DNA of 47,235 nt from Opitutia bacterium UBA6410 (GTDB lineage Bacteria; Verrucomicrobiota; Verrucomicrobiia; Opitutales; Intestinicryptomonadaceae): contig DJPO01000070.1 of NCBI GenBank assembly GCA_002437405.1, positions 1-47,235 of the forward strand, written 5' to 3'. Position numbers and translations under genes: made by a program. The notes under the pieces were generated by a model. That model did not search any database, was not told the origin of the DNA, and saw nothing but the letters and a program-made list of their open reading frames with translations. Shown one piece after another: positions 9,019-17,551 of this stretch. The stretch's first letter is position 1; each line of letters opens with the position of its first letter.

Positions 9019-9128
9019 AATTTTTTGCCGCTTTTTCCGCAATAATCGCATTTGCAGCAGACGACACAAAATTCGTATTGGGCGAAATCAAAAAAAGCAC
9101 TCCCTTCTGGCAACTTTTGGAACAATAA
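9015..9128 (+). CDS. Possible 37-residue small protein
   Basis: The start codon overlaps the stop of the upstream gene (ATGA), a typical sign of translational coupling, and the next gene starts 7 nt after its stop. The product would have a hydrophobic N terminus (FFAAFSAIIAFAA) ending in a plausible signal-peptidase site, then a short charged tail. The same ATGA junction is used further down this operon (9510). It is too short for codon statistics to be decisive and could be a decayed remnant of a longer gene. Confidence 0.35.
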   Translation: MKFFAAFSAIIAFAADDTKFVLGEIKKSTPFWQLLEQ

Positions 9129-9135
9129 CCACACT

Positions 9136-9513
9136 ATGAAAAACGACAAAATCCTCTTTTTCACCGAATATTTTTTGCTAATCGCGGCGGCGTTGACGGG
9201 CGCCTGCGGCGTTTTCTATGCGCGCGAATATTATCTGTGCATGGAAACTTGCGGGCTGGAAGATTTGCTTTTGGTCTTCGTCTACCTGCTCTATATTTTC
9301 TCGCTGCTGATGCGCTTTGCTCTCGTGAAAAAATTCGGGTATCCGAAGAATTGGCTTTGGGCTTTTATGCTCATTGGAGCAGCCACATCAACGCCCGTCA
9401 AAGCCGAAAATCTCTGTACAATTTTCGGCTACATCGCGACCGCCGCCCTTTGCGCGCTGCCGATAATCGACATTTGCGCCGCGTGCTATGTGGAAAGAAA
9501 GGCGAAAAAATGA
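9136..9513 (+). CDS. Hypothetical membrane protein with three predicted spans
   Basis: This 125-residue protein has hydrophobic segments at about 10-28, 42-64 and 94-117. They are linked by short loops rich in aromatic residues, with scattered cysteines (C24, C35, C39, C94, C106, C114, C117). The frame is open further upstream, but ATG 9136 follows the preceding small ORF closely and gives a normal membrane protein N terminus. Its stop codon overlaps the start of the next gene by the tetranucleotide ATGA. I do not recognise the family. The role is probably shared with the flanking exported and membrane proteins. Confidence 0.6.
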   Translation: MKNDKILFFTEYFLLIAAALTGACGVFYAREYYLCMETCGLEDLLLVFVYLLYIFSLLMRFALVKKFGYPKNWLWAFMLIGAATSTPVKAENLCTIFGYIATAALCALPIIDICAACYVERKAKK

Positions 9514-10055
9514 TTAAACTAATAGCAAAAATTTTCGGCAAAAAGCTGATTTGTTTTGCGGCAATTCTCCTGCTCGGCGCGCTGCTCGGGTGTGTTTACG
9601 GAATCCTGAACGACCAAATCACCTACTCGATTTCGCCCGAATACTACACAAAATTCAAATTCTCCCAATTCGGCGTTTCGCCCGAAACCGCCGCGGACTC
9701 CCCGAGGCTCGGCGCGGCGTGGGTCGGAATCTGCGCGACGTGGTGGGCGGGCGCGATACTAGCGGCGTTGCTCGGGCTTTTCGGCTTCATGCAAAAATCC
9801 CCCGCCCGAATGTTGGCGACAACTGGCAAGGCGGCGGCAATAGTAATCTGCGTTGCGGTTGCCGCGGAAGTTCTCGGCGGACTTTTGGGAATCGACACTT
9901 TTTACATTCCCAAAAACATAGTGGACAAAGAGTCGTTCAGGCTCGTCGGAACGCTCCACAACTGGGCGTACGGCGGAGGGGCTGTCGGATTTTTCGCCGC
10001 GCTAATATACGTTTTTTCGGCGAGAATTGCCGACGACATTCGAGCGGCAAAGTAG
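9510..10055 (+). CDS. Conserved four-span membrane protein of unknown function
   Basis: This 181-residue protein has four predicted transmembrane segments (about 14-34, 69-93, 106-127, 151-172). A distinctive first periplasmic loop contains NDQITYSISPEYYTKFKF. The loop looks familiar from uncharacterised membrane proteins in other phyla, but I know of no function. The second span carries WVGICATWWAGA and the fourth LHNWAYGGG. The start at 9510 overlaps the stop of the previous gene (ATGA). It is the last gene of the operon and is followed by 328 bp without genes. Confidence 0.7.
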   Translation: MIKLIAKIFGKKLICFAAILLLGALLGCVYGILNDQITYSISPEYYTKFKFSQFGVSPETAADSPRLGAAWVGICATWWAGAILAALLGLFGFMQKSPARMLATTGKAAAIVICVAVAAEVLGGLLGIDTFYIPKNIVDKESFRLVGTLHNWAYGGGAVGFFAALIYVFSARIADDIRAAK

Positions 10056-10383
10056 CCGATAAACGCGGAATTTTTATTTCACAAGGCACGTTATCAACAA
10101 CAGCGCGATTTCCGAGAATTCGAATCCGTCAGCGTTATTCGAATACGAACAAAGCGGGCTGAAATTGCCGAAGTATAAATGTCCGCGCCGCGCCCAAGCC
10201 GACGCCACTTTAGCCTAAGTTTCCCCGCACCTTTGTCCGAGTTCCTCCCGCGCGCAACCCAAATTTTTCCGCCGCGCGTTAGTCCGCATTTTTCGCGAGC
10301 CACCCCGCATTTTTCCACGAAGCAACCAGCATTTGTTTTCCGCGTTAATCCGCGTCGCACCCGTACCCGCGCACCCGCGCCAA
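10056..10383. other. Gene-free intergenic stretch between convergent genes
   Basis: No credible ORF or clear intrinsic terminator is present. Two copies of the perfect palindrome ATTCGAAT lie at 10118-10125 and 10137-10144 (19 bp apart). Further on, short T tracts recur in a similar context (CCGCATTTTT at 10284 and 10305, related GCATTTG near 10329), spaced about 21 bp, i.e. two helical turns. This could reflect phased bent DNA or decayed sequence. Confidence 0.5.
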
Positions 10384-10608
10384 CTACTTTTGAACGCGGG
10401 CGGCTTCGGCGTCGTACAGATACGCGGGCTCGCTTTGGACTTTTTTCTCGTGCGGTTTGCCGTTTTCGTCCCAAGTGCGCTCGCGCGTGTCGGCTCTCAC
10501 CCCGGGGGTGAAGAGTTTCGAAAACGCCTCGTCGCTCCAGCCCGCGCTTTCGCAACCGCAAAGCAGAGCCGCAAATGCGCCCCAAAGAAAAACCATCGCA
10601 ATTTTCAT
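10384..10608 (-). CDS. Small lipoprotein downstream of mrdA
   Basis: This 74-residue protein has a short lysine-initiated hydrophobic leader and a lipobox ending at C19 (LLCGC), so it should be lipidated at C19. The mature 56 residues are very polar (TRERTWDENGKPHEKK) and end in AARVQK. Although short, it is supported by a strong ribosome site (GAGAGGA, 8 nt before the ATG at 10606-10608), by its lipobox, and by its place 38 nt after mrdA at the end of the mreBCD-mrdA operon. A larger reading frame in phase across mrdA is spurious. A role in cell-wall elongation is suggested only by position. Confidence 0.75.
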   Translation of the reverse strand: MKIAMVFLWGAFAALLCGCESAGWSDEAFSKLFTPGVRADTRERTWDENGKPHEKKVQSEPAYLYDAEAARVQK

Positions 10609-10646
10609 ATTATTTCCTCTCGTTTCGCCCGCCGCCCGATATGCCG

Positions 10647-12572
10647 CTATTGGCGGATTTCGGGGAGTCGGGAGTTTGTCTCGAAATATTTTTTCATTGC
10701 CTCGCGCATAATCGGCCCTGCCGTGCGCCCGCCCGCAGCGTCGCCGACTTCCTCGCCCTCGACGACCACGCTGACGGCAATCTGTGGGTTTTCGACGGGC
10801 GCGAAGGCGACCATCCATGCGAGCGTGAGTTTTTTGCCGTTGACTGGCACTTGCGCCGTTCCGCTTTTTGCGGCTATTGAAACGCCCTCGACAGCCGCCC
10901 TTCGGCATGTGCCGCGCTCGACCGCCGCCTTCATTCCGTCGATTACCGCCTTGTAGAGTTCGGGCTTGAGCTTCAGTTTTTCGCCGCCGTGGTACGCGGT
11001 GTCGGTCTTGCGCGAGGGGTCGTGGATAACCGACGGGCGGGTGCGGGTTTCGCCGCGCGCGATGGACGCAACCATACACGCCATTTGAAGGGGCGTCTGC
11101 AAATTGTAGCCCTGCCCGATTGAAGTGTTCGCCGTGTCGCCGCCCGTCCACGCGCCGTCGTACGGACGGTACTTTTTCTTGTACTCGGGATTCGCCACAA
11201 CCGACCTGCGGGAATAGTCTTCGCCGAGCTCGATTCCGCATTTTGCGTCCAGCCCGAAATCCTTTGCCGTCGCGCTCAACGCCTCGATTCCGCACTCAAG
11301 GGCGGTCTCGTAAAAATAGACGTTGCAGCTATGCGCGATTGCATCGACAAGGTCGATGTTTCCGTGCCCCGAACGCTTGTTGCACGGGAAGATGCGCGAG
11401 CCCACTCGTAGCCCGCCGTCGCAGGTTATGATTGTCGAATTGTCGATAACGCCCGTCATCAGCCCCGCGATTGCCGTCATCAGCTTGAAAGTCGAGCCTG
11501 GGGGATAAAGCCCCTGCGTGGCGCGGTTTAGCCACGCGCCGCGCTTTGTGATTTCGTTGCTGACCTTGTAGGTCATAAAGGGGCTTAGCACGTTGGGGTC
11601 GTAGGAGGGACGACTGACCATCGCGAGCACCTCGCCGCTGCGAACGTCGAGCGCGACCGCCGCGCCCTTGCGCTCGCCGAAAGCGTCCTCGATTGCCTGC
11701 TGCAAGTCTATGTCAATCGACGCCACTACGTCCGAACCCTTTTTCGGGCGGACATCGGCGACGTTGTCGTACTGGTATCCGTCGAGGTCTACGACCCAGA
11801 TTTTCGCGCCGCTGCGCCCCTGCAAGACCGAGTCGAACGCCTTTTCGATTCCCGACCTGCCGATTTTCCCGACAAACGAGAACGTCTGCAAGTCTTCGCC
11901 TGGGACGCCGTTTGTGTCGATTTCGTCGAAATTGCTGCCCACGTACCCGAGCAGGTGCGCGGCGGAGTCGCCGTACGGATAGTATCGGGCGGTGTCGGTG
12001 TAGATTTGAATGGGCGAGTCCACTGGCAGCCGCTCCGCCAAAATGGCGTGCTCGCGCCCCTTCAAGTCCTTGATAATCGGGAACGGCAGAAGCCGCTGGT
12101 TGGCGAAATGCCTGTTGTAGTCGCTCTGCGTGAGCGTGTAGTGCGAGCCGAGAATCGAGTTGATTTTGTCGACATACCCGTTCAAAACATTCGCCCGCGC
12201 CCTGCCCGAGATTTCCGCGTAGTCGAGCTTCCCCGACTCGCCCGAAGCCTCCCTGCGGCGCAGCTCGATTTGCTTTAGCCGCATGTATTCGCGGCGGAAC
12301 TCGCGGCGGATTTCGTTGAAATAGACGACCGCCGAAAAGCGCGGTTCGTTTGTCACCAACAGCTTCATATTGCGGTCGTAGATGTCGCCGCGCGCCCCGG
12401 GTTCGATTATTCGGCGCATGCTTTGGCGTTCGCCGCGCGTGCTGTAATAATCGTACATATAAATCTGGCGGTAGGCGAGACTGCCGATTAGGAACAAAAA
12501 CGCCGCCGAGAAGACCGCGTAAAACGCGAAAATGCGCGGGTTGGCGTTCGAATATTTCGTATCCGACTTCAC
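10647..12572 (-). CDS. mrdA: Penicillin-binding protein 2, elongation transpeptidase
   Basis: This 641-residue class B penicillin-binding protein cross-links peptidoglycan during lateral growth. A single membrane anchor (about 14-34) precedes the pedestal domain (about 50-250) with RGDIYDRN. The transpeptidase domain has the catalytic S360-TFK motif, S415-CN and K569-SGT. The start overlaps the mreD stop by 4 nt. It closes the mreB-mreC-mreD-mrdA series and is followed by a small lipoprotein gene. The partner glycosyltransferase rodA, commonly adjacent, is not in this window. The family is unambiguous, and PBP2 rather than FtsI is chosen because of the mre context and because a separate ftsI lies at 23916. 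Confidence 0.96.
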   Translation of the reverse strand: MKSDTKYSNANPRIFAFYAVFSAAFLFLIGSLAYRQIYMYDYYSTRGERQSMRRIIEPGARGDIYDRNMKLLVTNEPRFSAVVYFNEIRREFRREYMRLKQIELRRREASGESGKLDYAEISGRARANVLNGYVDKINSILGSHYTLTQSDYNRHFANQRLLPFPIIKDLKGREHAILAERLPVDSPIQIYTDTARYYPYGDSAAHLLGYVGSNFDEIDTNGVPGEDLQTFSFVGKIGRSGIEKAFDSVLQGRSGAKIWVVDLDGYQYDNVADVRPKKGSDVVASIDIDLQQAIEDAFGERKGAAVALDVRSGEVLAMVSRPSYDPNVLSPFMTYKVSNEITKRGAWLNRATQGLYPPGSTFKLMTAIAGLMTGVIDNSTIITCDGGLRVGSRIFPCNKRSGHGNIDLVDAIAHSCNVYFYETALECGIEALSATAKDFGLDAKCGIELGEDYSRRSVVANPEYKKKYRPYDGAWTGGDTANTSIGQGYNLQTPLQMACMVASIARGETRTRPSVIHDPSRKTDTAYHGGEKLKLKPELYKAVIDGMKAAVERGTCRRAAVEGVSIAAKSGTAQVPVNGKKLTLAWMVAFAPVENPQIAVSVVVEGEEVGDAAGGRTAGPIMREAMKKYFETNSRLPEIRQ

Positions 12573-13099
12573 CGCGCGTCCTCCTCTATGCGCATTTCGA
12601 TTCCGCCGATTTTAAGGAGCGAAAGCGGAATCATAAGCGCAGGTTTTGCGACGAAAACGAGCGCGACCGCCGATACGAACGAGTCCGTAAAAACCCTGAG
12701 CAGATACCCCGAAATCGACCCGCAGCCGTTGGGGAAAAACAGCATATACGCCATAACGAGCACGAAATTCACCGCCAGATACAGCGCGCAAATCGAGGCG
12801 GTGTCGAGGGGTCTGAACCTGAAGCGGATTGTGTGGACGCAAAGCGCGGCGGCAAGCCACAACGCCGCCACAAGCCCCGCGCGAACGGGGGTCGTCGCCG
12901 CCCACAAAAACGCCGAGAACCCGACGACCGCAATCGTCCGCCAAGTGCCGAGAAAAAGCGCGGGGCCGACGATAAAAACCGACGGCAACAAAAGGCTCGC
13001 GTACGCCGAAAGCTCCGAATTCACCGTCCCGAGAATGTAGACGTAGACGGCGTTGACCGCCAAGAATACGAAAGCCGGTATGTATTTGGAATTGCGCAC
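12569..13099 (-). CDS. mreD: Rod shape-determining membrane protein MreD
   Basis: This 176-residue integral membrane protein has about five to six hydrophobic segments and little else, as usual for MreD, whose sequence is poorly conserved. The assignment rests mainly on topology and on the canonical position between mreC (1 nt upstream) and mrdA (4-nt overlap downstream). MreD is a component of the elongasome that bridges MreC and the peptidoglycan synthases in the inner membrane. Confidence 0.85.
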   Translation of the reverse strand: MRNSKYIPAFVFLAVNAVYVYILGTVNSELSAYASLLLPSVFIVGPALFLGTWRTIAVVGFSAFLWAATTPVRAGLVAALWLAAALCVHTIRFRFRPLDTASICALYLAVNFVLVMAYMLFFPNGCGSISGYLLRVFTDSFVSAVALVFVAKPALMIPLSLLKIGGIEMRIEEDAR

Positions 13100-13100
13100 C

Positions 13101-13937
13101 TTACTTTGCTTCCTCCGCCAGCGGCACGAGTACCGCGACTTCCGCCACGCTGTCCAGACGCGTCGAAAGCTCCACCGCCCCCGACTTGAAAATTCCGTCC
13201 GCCCCGAGCGAAAGCGAGTAGACCTTCCCGATTTCCACGCCGTCGGGGAACGACCCCGCGAGCGACGAAGTTACGAGCGTCGCGGGCGAAGCGCGGGTCG
13301 GCTCGACGTCCGCGGGCGCGTCGGCGATTTCCCCCTCTGCCGCGCGAATCGAAGAGCCGCCGCGTCCGTAATAGATTACGGGGCGGTCGTCGCCGAGAAA
13401 GTGCGCCGCCATTCTGAATTTGCGCGAGCTGACAAGCTCCACGACCGACGTATAAGCGTCCACCTGCGCCACACGCCCCACGACGCCCGAAGCGCATATC
13501 ACGGCGCACCCCTCCTTGATTCCGTGGCGGCTGCCCTTGCGGATAACGAGCCTCTGCCACCAAGCGTTGATGTCCCTGCGGGCGACCCGCGCGATTTCGT
13601 ATTTGAAATTCGGGTCGGAGGGGATATTCATAATGCGCTCGTAGCCCTCGATTTTCGAGCGAAGGGAGCGGTTTTCCAAAAGCTTTAGCTCGTACGCGGA
13701 ATTCAGGCGCGCCAAGTCGCGCCCTGCCTCGATGAGGGCACGCTTGGAGTTCGAATGAAGCCCCCAATACGTCTGCAAATCCGAAAGCTGCGACGGCACG
13801 GCGTCGAGCGGCGCGCGGAACTCCTCAAAGCCCTTGTAAACGGTGCGCCTGAGCGCGGACGGGGCAAAAAGGCACAACAGAACCGCCGCGGCGAAAATCG
13901 CGACGTTCTTCAGGGCTGTGTACTTGTGCCATTGCAT
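13101..13937 (-). CDS. mreC: Rod shape-determining protein MreC
   Basis: This 278-residue bitopic protein has an N-terminal span (about 10-28), a periplasmic coiled coil (about 60-100) and a C-terminal beta-barrel-like MreC domain. The domain contains WWQRLVIRKGSRHGI and GVVGRVAQVDAYTSVV, both characteristic of the family. MreC links the MreB cytoskeleton to PBP2. It follows mreB by 36 nt and precedes mreD by 1 nt. A loop of about 20 residues rich in Ala, Pro and Glu interrupts the domain near residue 200. Confidence 0.94.
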   Translation of the reverse strand: MQWHKYTALKNVAIFAAAVLLCLFAPSALRRTVYKGFEEFRAPLDAVPSQLSDLQTYWGLHSNSKRALIEAGRDLARLNSAYELKLLENRSLRSKIEGYERIMNIPSDPNFKYEIARVARRDINAWWQRLVIRKGSRHGIKEGCAVICASGVVGRVAQVDAYTSVVELVSSRKFRMAAHFLGDDRPVIYYGRGGSSIRAAEGEIADAPADVEPTRASPATLVTSSLAGSFPDGVEIGKVYSLSLGADGIFKSGAVELSTRLDSVAEVAVLVPLAEEAK

Positions 13938-13973
13938 CTGCCGGTCGATTCCGTTCCCGCGCGACGGCGGAAA

Positions 13974-14990
13974 TTAGGAATTTTCCTTTGTCCAAAATTC
14001 GTAGTTCTGCAAAACTGCCGCCGTGCCGTTTACGACTGCACGGAGGGGGTCGTCGGCTACGAAGCACGGAATGCCCGTCGCTTCGGTAATCAGCAGATTG
14101 AGGTTGCGGATAAGCGCGCCGCCGCCCGCGAGGACGATTCCCCTACAAACCAAGTCCGCGCTAAGTTCGGGCGGGCAGAGCTCGAGGGCTTCGTGGATTA
14201 CGTCGGTAATCGCCTTGAAGGAGTCGGCGAGAGCCTCGCGGATTTCCTGCGATGTCACGAAAAGCGTCTTGGGCAGACCCGCTACGGCGTCGCGCCCCTT
14301 GACTTCCCAAGTGAGCTCGTTGTCGAGCGGATACGCCGAACCGATGTTGATTTTGATTTCCTCGGCGGTGCGTTCGCCTATAACGAGGTTGTAGGCGCGC
14401 TTCATGTACTGGATAATGCAGTTGTCGAACTCGTCGCCGCCGATTCGCACGCTCTTTGAGTATACGACGTTGGAAAGGGAGATAATCGCAACTTCCGTCG
14501 TGCCGCCGCCGATGTCGACAATCATGCTCGCCGTGGGCTCTTCAATCGGAAGCCCGACGCCGATTGCCGCCATTAGCGGTTCGTCCTTGAGGCAGACGGA
14601 GCGCGCGCCCGCGTGGATTGCGGACTCCTGCACCGCCCTGCGCTCGACTTCGGTGATGCCCGAGGGGACTGCGACGACCACGCGCGGGGCGATGAGGTTC
14701 CACTGCTTTGTGGACTTTTGGATAAAGTAGCGCAGCATTATTTCGGTGATGTCGAAATCCGCGATGACGCCGACTTTCATGGGGCGTATTGCGGTGATGT
14801 TGCCGGGGGTTTTGCCGAGCATCTTTTTCGCCTTTTCGCCGACCGCAACGACTTTCTTCGAGTTGTTGTAGACCGCAACGACACTGGGTTCGCTCGTGAT
14901 TTCGTCGGTATCCTTGGCGTAGACGAGCGTGTTCGCCGTTCCGAGGTCGATGCCTATGTCGTTTGAAAATATTTCCTTAATGCCTGCCAT
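13974..14990 (-). CDS. mreB: Rod shape-determining actin homologue MreB
   Basis: This 338-residue protein has the phosphate-1 motif DIGIDLGTANTLVY (11-24), the phosphate-2 motif VDIGGGTTEVAII and the adenosine motif GIVLAGGGALIRNL in the expected order and spacing. It forms membrane-associated ATP-dependent filaments that guide lateral wall synthesis. Length is typical. A 136-bp gap separates it from aroK upstream, so an own promoter is possible. It leads mreB-mreC-mreD-mrdA. Confidence 0.97.
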   Translation of the reverse strand: MAGIKEIFSNDIGIDLGTANTLVYAKDTDEITSEPSVVAVYNNSKKVVAVGEKAKKMLGKTPGNITAIRPMKVGVIADFDITEIMLRYFIQKSTKQWNLIAPRVVVAVPSGITEVERRAVQESAIHAGARSVCLKDEPLMAAIGVGLPIEEPTASMIVDIGGGTTEVAIISLSNVVYSKSVRIGGDEFDNCIIQYMKRAYNLVIGERTAEEIKINIGSAYPLDNELTWEVKGRDAVAGLPKTLFVTSQEIREALADSFKAITDVIHEALELCPPELSADLVCRGIVLAGGGALIRNLNLLITEATGIPCFVADDPLRAVVNGTAAVLQNYEFWTKENS

Positions 14991-15126
14991 ATTATTAAAA
15001 TTCTTTTCTATGATTATCGAAAAATCAGCCTGCGGGTCAACAGCAAATTGCCCCGATACACAGCAGTAAAACGCGCGGGGCGGGAAATGTCCACAAGTTT
15101 CGCAAAAATCCGCAAAAAAAATGGTG

Positions 15127-15681
15127 CTATTTGCGGCGAAAATGCCTGCAGGCGTCGTTGTAGATTCGCGCGACGTGCTCGGCGGTGTCCTTGATGTTTT
15201 TGTCGGTCGCGATTGCGATTCCGCTTTTCATATAGTAGGGGGTGCGGACATCGAGCATCTCGCGGATTTTTGCGAGCTTGTCGTCGACGTTCATAAGCGG
15301 GCGTTTGTCGTTTTTGGAGACGCGCTCGCAGATTTCCTCGGGGGTGGCGAAAAGCACGACGCAAACGCCCTTGCTCCTGAGCAGCTCGGGCATTCCGTCG
15401 CGGCAGCAAAGCCCGCCCCCGCACGAGACAACGCAGCCGCCGTTCGGGTGCCCCGACTCGACGAATTCGCGCTCCATCTGCCTGAATTTTTCCTCGCCGA
15501 ACTTTGCGAAAATGTCCTTGATTTCCATTCCCGCCGATTTTTCGATTTCGGCGTCGGAGTCGAGAAAATCAAGTCCGAGAGCCGCGGCGACGCGCCGCCC
15601 CACGGACGATTTGCCCGTGCCCATAAAACCCAGCAGATAGAGGTTGGGTCTTTTGTCGGCTATGTTCGGCTCTTTGAGCAT
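15127..15681 (-). CDS. aroK: Shikimate kinase
   Basis: This 184-residue P-loop kinase phosphorylates the 3-hydroxyl of shikimate in aromatic amino acid synthesis. The Walker A loop GFMGTGKSS is at 18-26, the shikimate- and magnesium-binding DSDAEIE at 41-47, FRQMERE follows, and a GGG segment (SCGGGLC) matches the substrate loop. The lid region carries KRPLM near residue 127. It stands between gpmI and mreB with generous gaps, so it may be transcribed alone or read through into mreB. There is no sign of fusion to aroB. Confidence 0.95.
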   Translation of the reverse strand: MLKEPNIADKRPNLYLLGFMGTGKSSVGRRVAAALGLDFLDSDAEIEKSAGMEIKDIFAKFGEEKFRQMEREFVESGHPNGGCVVSCGGGLCCRDGMPELLRSKGVCVVLFATPEEICERVSKNDKRPLMNVDDKLAKIREMLDVRTPYYMKSGIAIATDKNIKDTAEHVARIYNDACRHFRRK

Positions 15682-15739
15682 AGTTTTTCATTTTGGCGGT
15701 TTTGCCGCCCGAATCAAGAAAATCCGTAGAAATCGGGAC

Positions 15740-15815
15740 AAAAAAAAGCGGGCGGCGGCCGATCCGCGCGTGCTCGGGAGGCAAATCCCGCGCCGCACGG
15801 AGCGTCCGCGCCCGC
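15740..15815 (-). terminator. Possible intrinsic terminator of gpmI
   Basis: Read on the minus strand, 15809-15815 pairs with 15748-15754 over 7 bp of pure G/C, followed by a run of eight T (15740-15747). The loop is long (54 nt) but contains its own smaller hairpin (CGGGA/TCCCG). The structure is plausible but less tidy than the other terminators in this window. Confidence 0.4.
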
Positions 15816-15832
15816 ATTTTCGGAGCAATCCG

Positions 15833-17407
15833 CTATTGCGTGATGAGCGAGTTGCCCGTCATTTCCTCGGGCTTTTTAAGACCCATGAGCTGGAGGACGG
15901 TCGGGGCGATGTCGCCGAGGTTTCCGCCCTGACGAAGCTTCAGACCTTCCAAGCCCTTGCCGTAGACGACGACTTCGACGGGGTTCATCGTGTGGCGGGT
16001 GTGGGGCTCGTTAATCGAGGGTTCGAAGAGCTGGTCGCTGTTGCCGTGGTCGGCGGTGATGACCATAGCAGCCCCTGTTTTGTCGGCGGCTTCGGCGATT
16101 TTGCGCACTCCCGCGTCAACCGCCTCGATTGCCTTGATTGCCGCAGGCTGATTGCCCGTGTGGCCTACCATGTCGCCGTTTGCGAAGTTGACGACGATAA
16201 GCGCGTATTTGTCCTCGAGAACCGCCTTTGCGACTGCGTCGGCGACTGCGGGCGCGCTCATTTCGGGCTTTTGGTCGTAGGTCTGGACATCGCGCGGGGA
16301 GTCGATGAGGATTCTGTCTTCGCCCCTGAACGGCTCTTCGCGGTAGTCGTTGAAGAAGAATGTGACGTGCGCGAACTTTTCGGTTTCGGCGCAGCGCAGC
16401 TGGGCGAGACCCTTCGAGCTTACGTAGTCGCCCAAGATGTTGACCATTTTCGGCGGCTTGGGGAACAGGACGTTCGGGCAGAGACCGACTTTGTATTCGG
16501 TCATGGTCACGAAGAAGACCTGCGGCCAGACGGAGCGTTTGAATCCGTCGAAATCCTTGTCGATGAACGCGCTTGTCATTTCGCGCGGGCGGTCGCCGCG
16601 GAAGTTGAAGAATATGACAGCGTCACCGTCCTTTACGCGCCCTATGGGCTGGCCGTTTTCGACGACCCATGTGGGGACGATAAATTCGTCGCCGGTCATA
16701 TTTGCCTGCGCGGGGTGTTCGTAGTAGTTGGTGAAAGCGTCCTCCGCCTTTTCGACTGCGGCTTCCGCCTTTGCGCCTACAAGGCAGTCGTACGCCTTTT
16801 CGACTCTGTCCCAACGCTTGTCTCTGTCCATCGCCCAGAATCTGCCGATTACCGAGGCGACTTTGCCGACTCCGTATTCCTTCATCTTTGCCTCGACGTC
16901 GCGGATAAAGCCCAAGCCGCTGGTGGGCGGGGTGTCGCGGCCGTCGGTGAAGGCGTGCAGGTAGACTTTGTCATATTTTTTGTCGGCGCAGATTTTTAGA
17001 ATCGAGTAGAGGTGGCGGAGCATCGAGTGCACGCCCGCGTCGCTGCAAAGTCCGAAGAGGTGCAGCGCGCCGCCCTTGTCGAGCTTTTCGAAGACGCTCT
17101 TGAGAACGGGGCTTTCGAGAACCGAGCCCGTCGCAAAGCCCTTGTCGATGCGGACGATTTCCTGGTCGACTACGCGCCCCGCGCCGATGTTCTGGTGGCC
17201 GACTTCGCTGTTGCCCATGATGCCTTCGGGGAGTCCGACTTCCAGCCCGTGCGCGAGAATTTCCGTGCGTGGCCATTTTGCGGACAGATTTTTGCAAAAC
17301 GGGTCGTTAGCCAGCTTTACAGCGTTGTATTTGTCGAGCGAGGCGTCGTGGTTTTCGCCCCAGCCGTCTCTGATTACCAATATTACAGGTCGTCTTACAC
17401 CGTTCAT
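15833..17407 (-). CDS. gpmI: 2,3-bisphosphoglycerate-independent phosphoglycerate mutase
   Basis: This 524-residue metalloenzyme interconverts 3- and 2-phosphoglycerate in glycolysis and gluconeogenesis. Metal-binding DGWGEN begins at D14, and the phosphorylated catalytic serine is S67 in MGNSEVGHQNIGAGR. Other family signatures visible are GRDTPP, FFNFRGDR, NFANGDMVGHTG and ITADHGN. The reading frame continues upstream to 17473, but the family N terminus and a good AAGGA ribosome site fix the start at 17407. It is divergent from the chemoreceptor-like gene at 17552 and is the first gene of the minus-strand block leading to aroK. Confidence 0.96.
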   Translation of the reverse strand: MNGVRRPVILVIRDGWGENHDASLDKYNAVKLANDPFCKNLSAKWPRTEILAHGLEVGLPEGIMGNSEVGHQNIGAGRVVDQEIVRIDKGFATGSVLESPVLKSVFEKLDKGGALHLFGLCSDAGVHSMLRHLYSILKICADKKYDKVYLHAFTDGRDTPPTSGLGFIRDVEAKMKEYGVGKVASVIGRFWAMDRDKRWDRVEKAYDCLVGAKAEAAVEKAEDAFTNYYEHPAQANMTGDEFIVPTWVVENGQPIGRVKDGDAVIFFNFRGDRPREMTSAFIDKDFDGFKRSVWPQVFFVTMTEYKVGLCPNVLFPKPPKMVNILGDYVSSKGLAQLRCAETEKFAHVTFFFNDYREEPFRGEDRILIDSPRDVQTYDQKPEMSAPAVADAVAKAVLEDKYALIVVNFANGDMVGHTGNQPAAIKAIEAVDAGVRKIAEAADKTGAAMVITADHGNSDQLFEPSINEPHTRHTMNPVEVVVYGKGLEGLKLRQGGNLGDIAPTVLQLMGLKKPEEMTGNSLITQ

Positions 17408-17480
17408 TTTGATTCCTTGTTTAAAAAAAAATTGGATATAGTAAAAAAGCGCGCGGGAGGTTTCGCAACACAATTTTTGA

Positions 17481-17506
17481 AAATAAGCAAATCGGCTTAT
17501 TTGCTT
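17481..17506. repeat. Two mutually exclusive hairpins upstream of the chemoreceptor-like gene
   Basis: AAATAAGC (17481-17488) pairs with GCTTATTT (17495-17502). Alternatively AAGCAAAT (17485-17492) pairs with ATTTGCTT (17499-17506). Both stems are 8 bp with 6-nt loops and share sequence, so only one can form at a time. The element lies 46 nt before the start at 17552, in the divergent gpmI promoter region. Confidence 0.5.
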
Positions 17507-17551
17507 GCTACTTTAAAAGGTCGGTTTTTAAATGGGGAAAAATTTTTCGCT

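Noticed and set aside
10110..10150. Possible tRNA T-arm (TTCGAATCC) and a DnaA-box-like TTATCAACA near 10091
   Set aside because: The flanking bases cannot form a T stem or cloverleaf, and a single imperfect DnaA box between convergent genes is expected by chance.
10384..11295. A 303-codon minus-strand frame overlapping mrdA
   Set aside because: Only its last 74 codons, after a good ribosome site, look like a protein (the small lipoprotein); the rest lies out of frame within mrdA.
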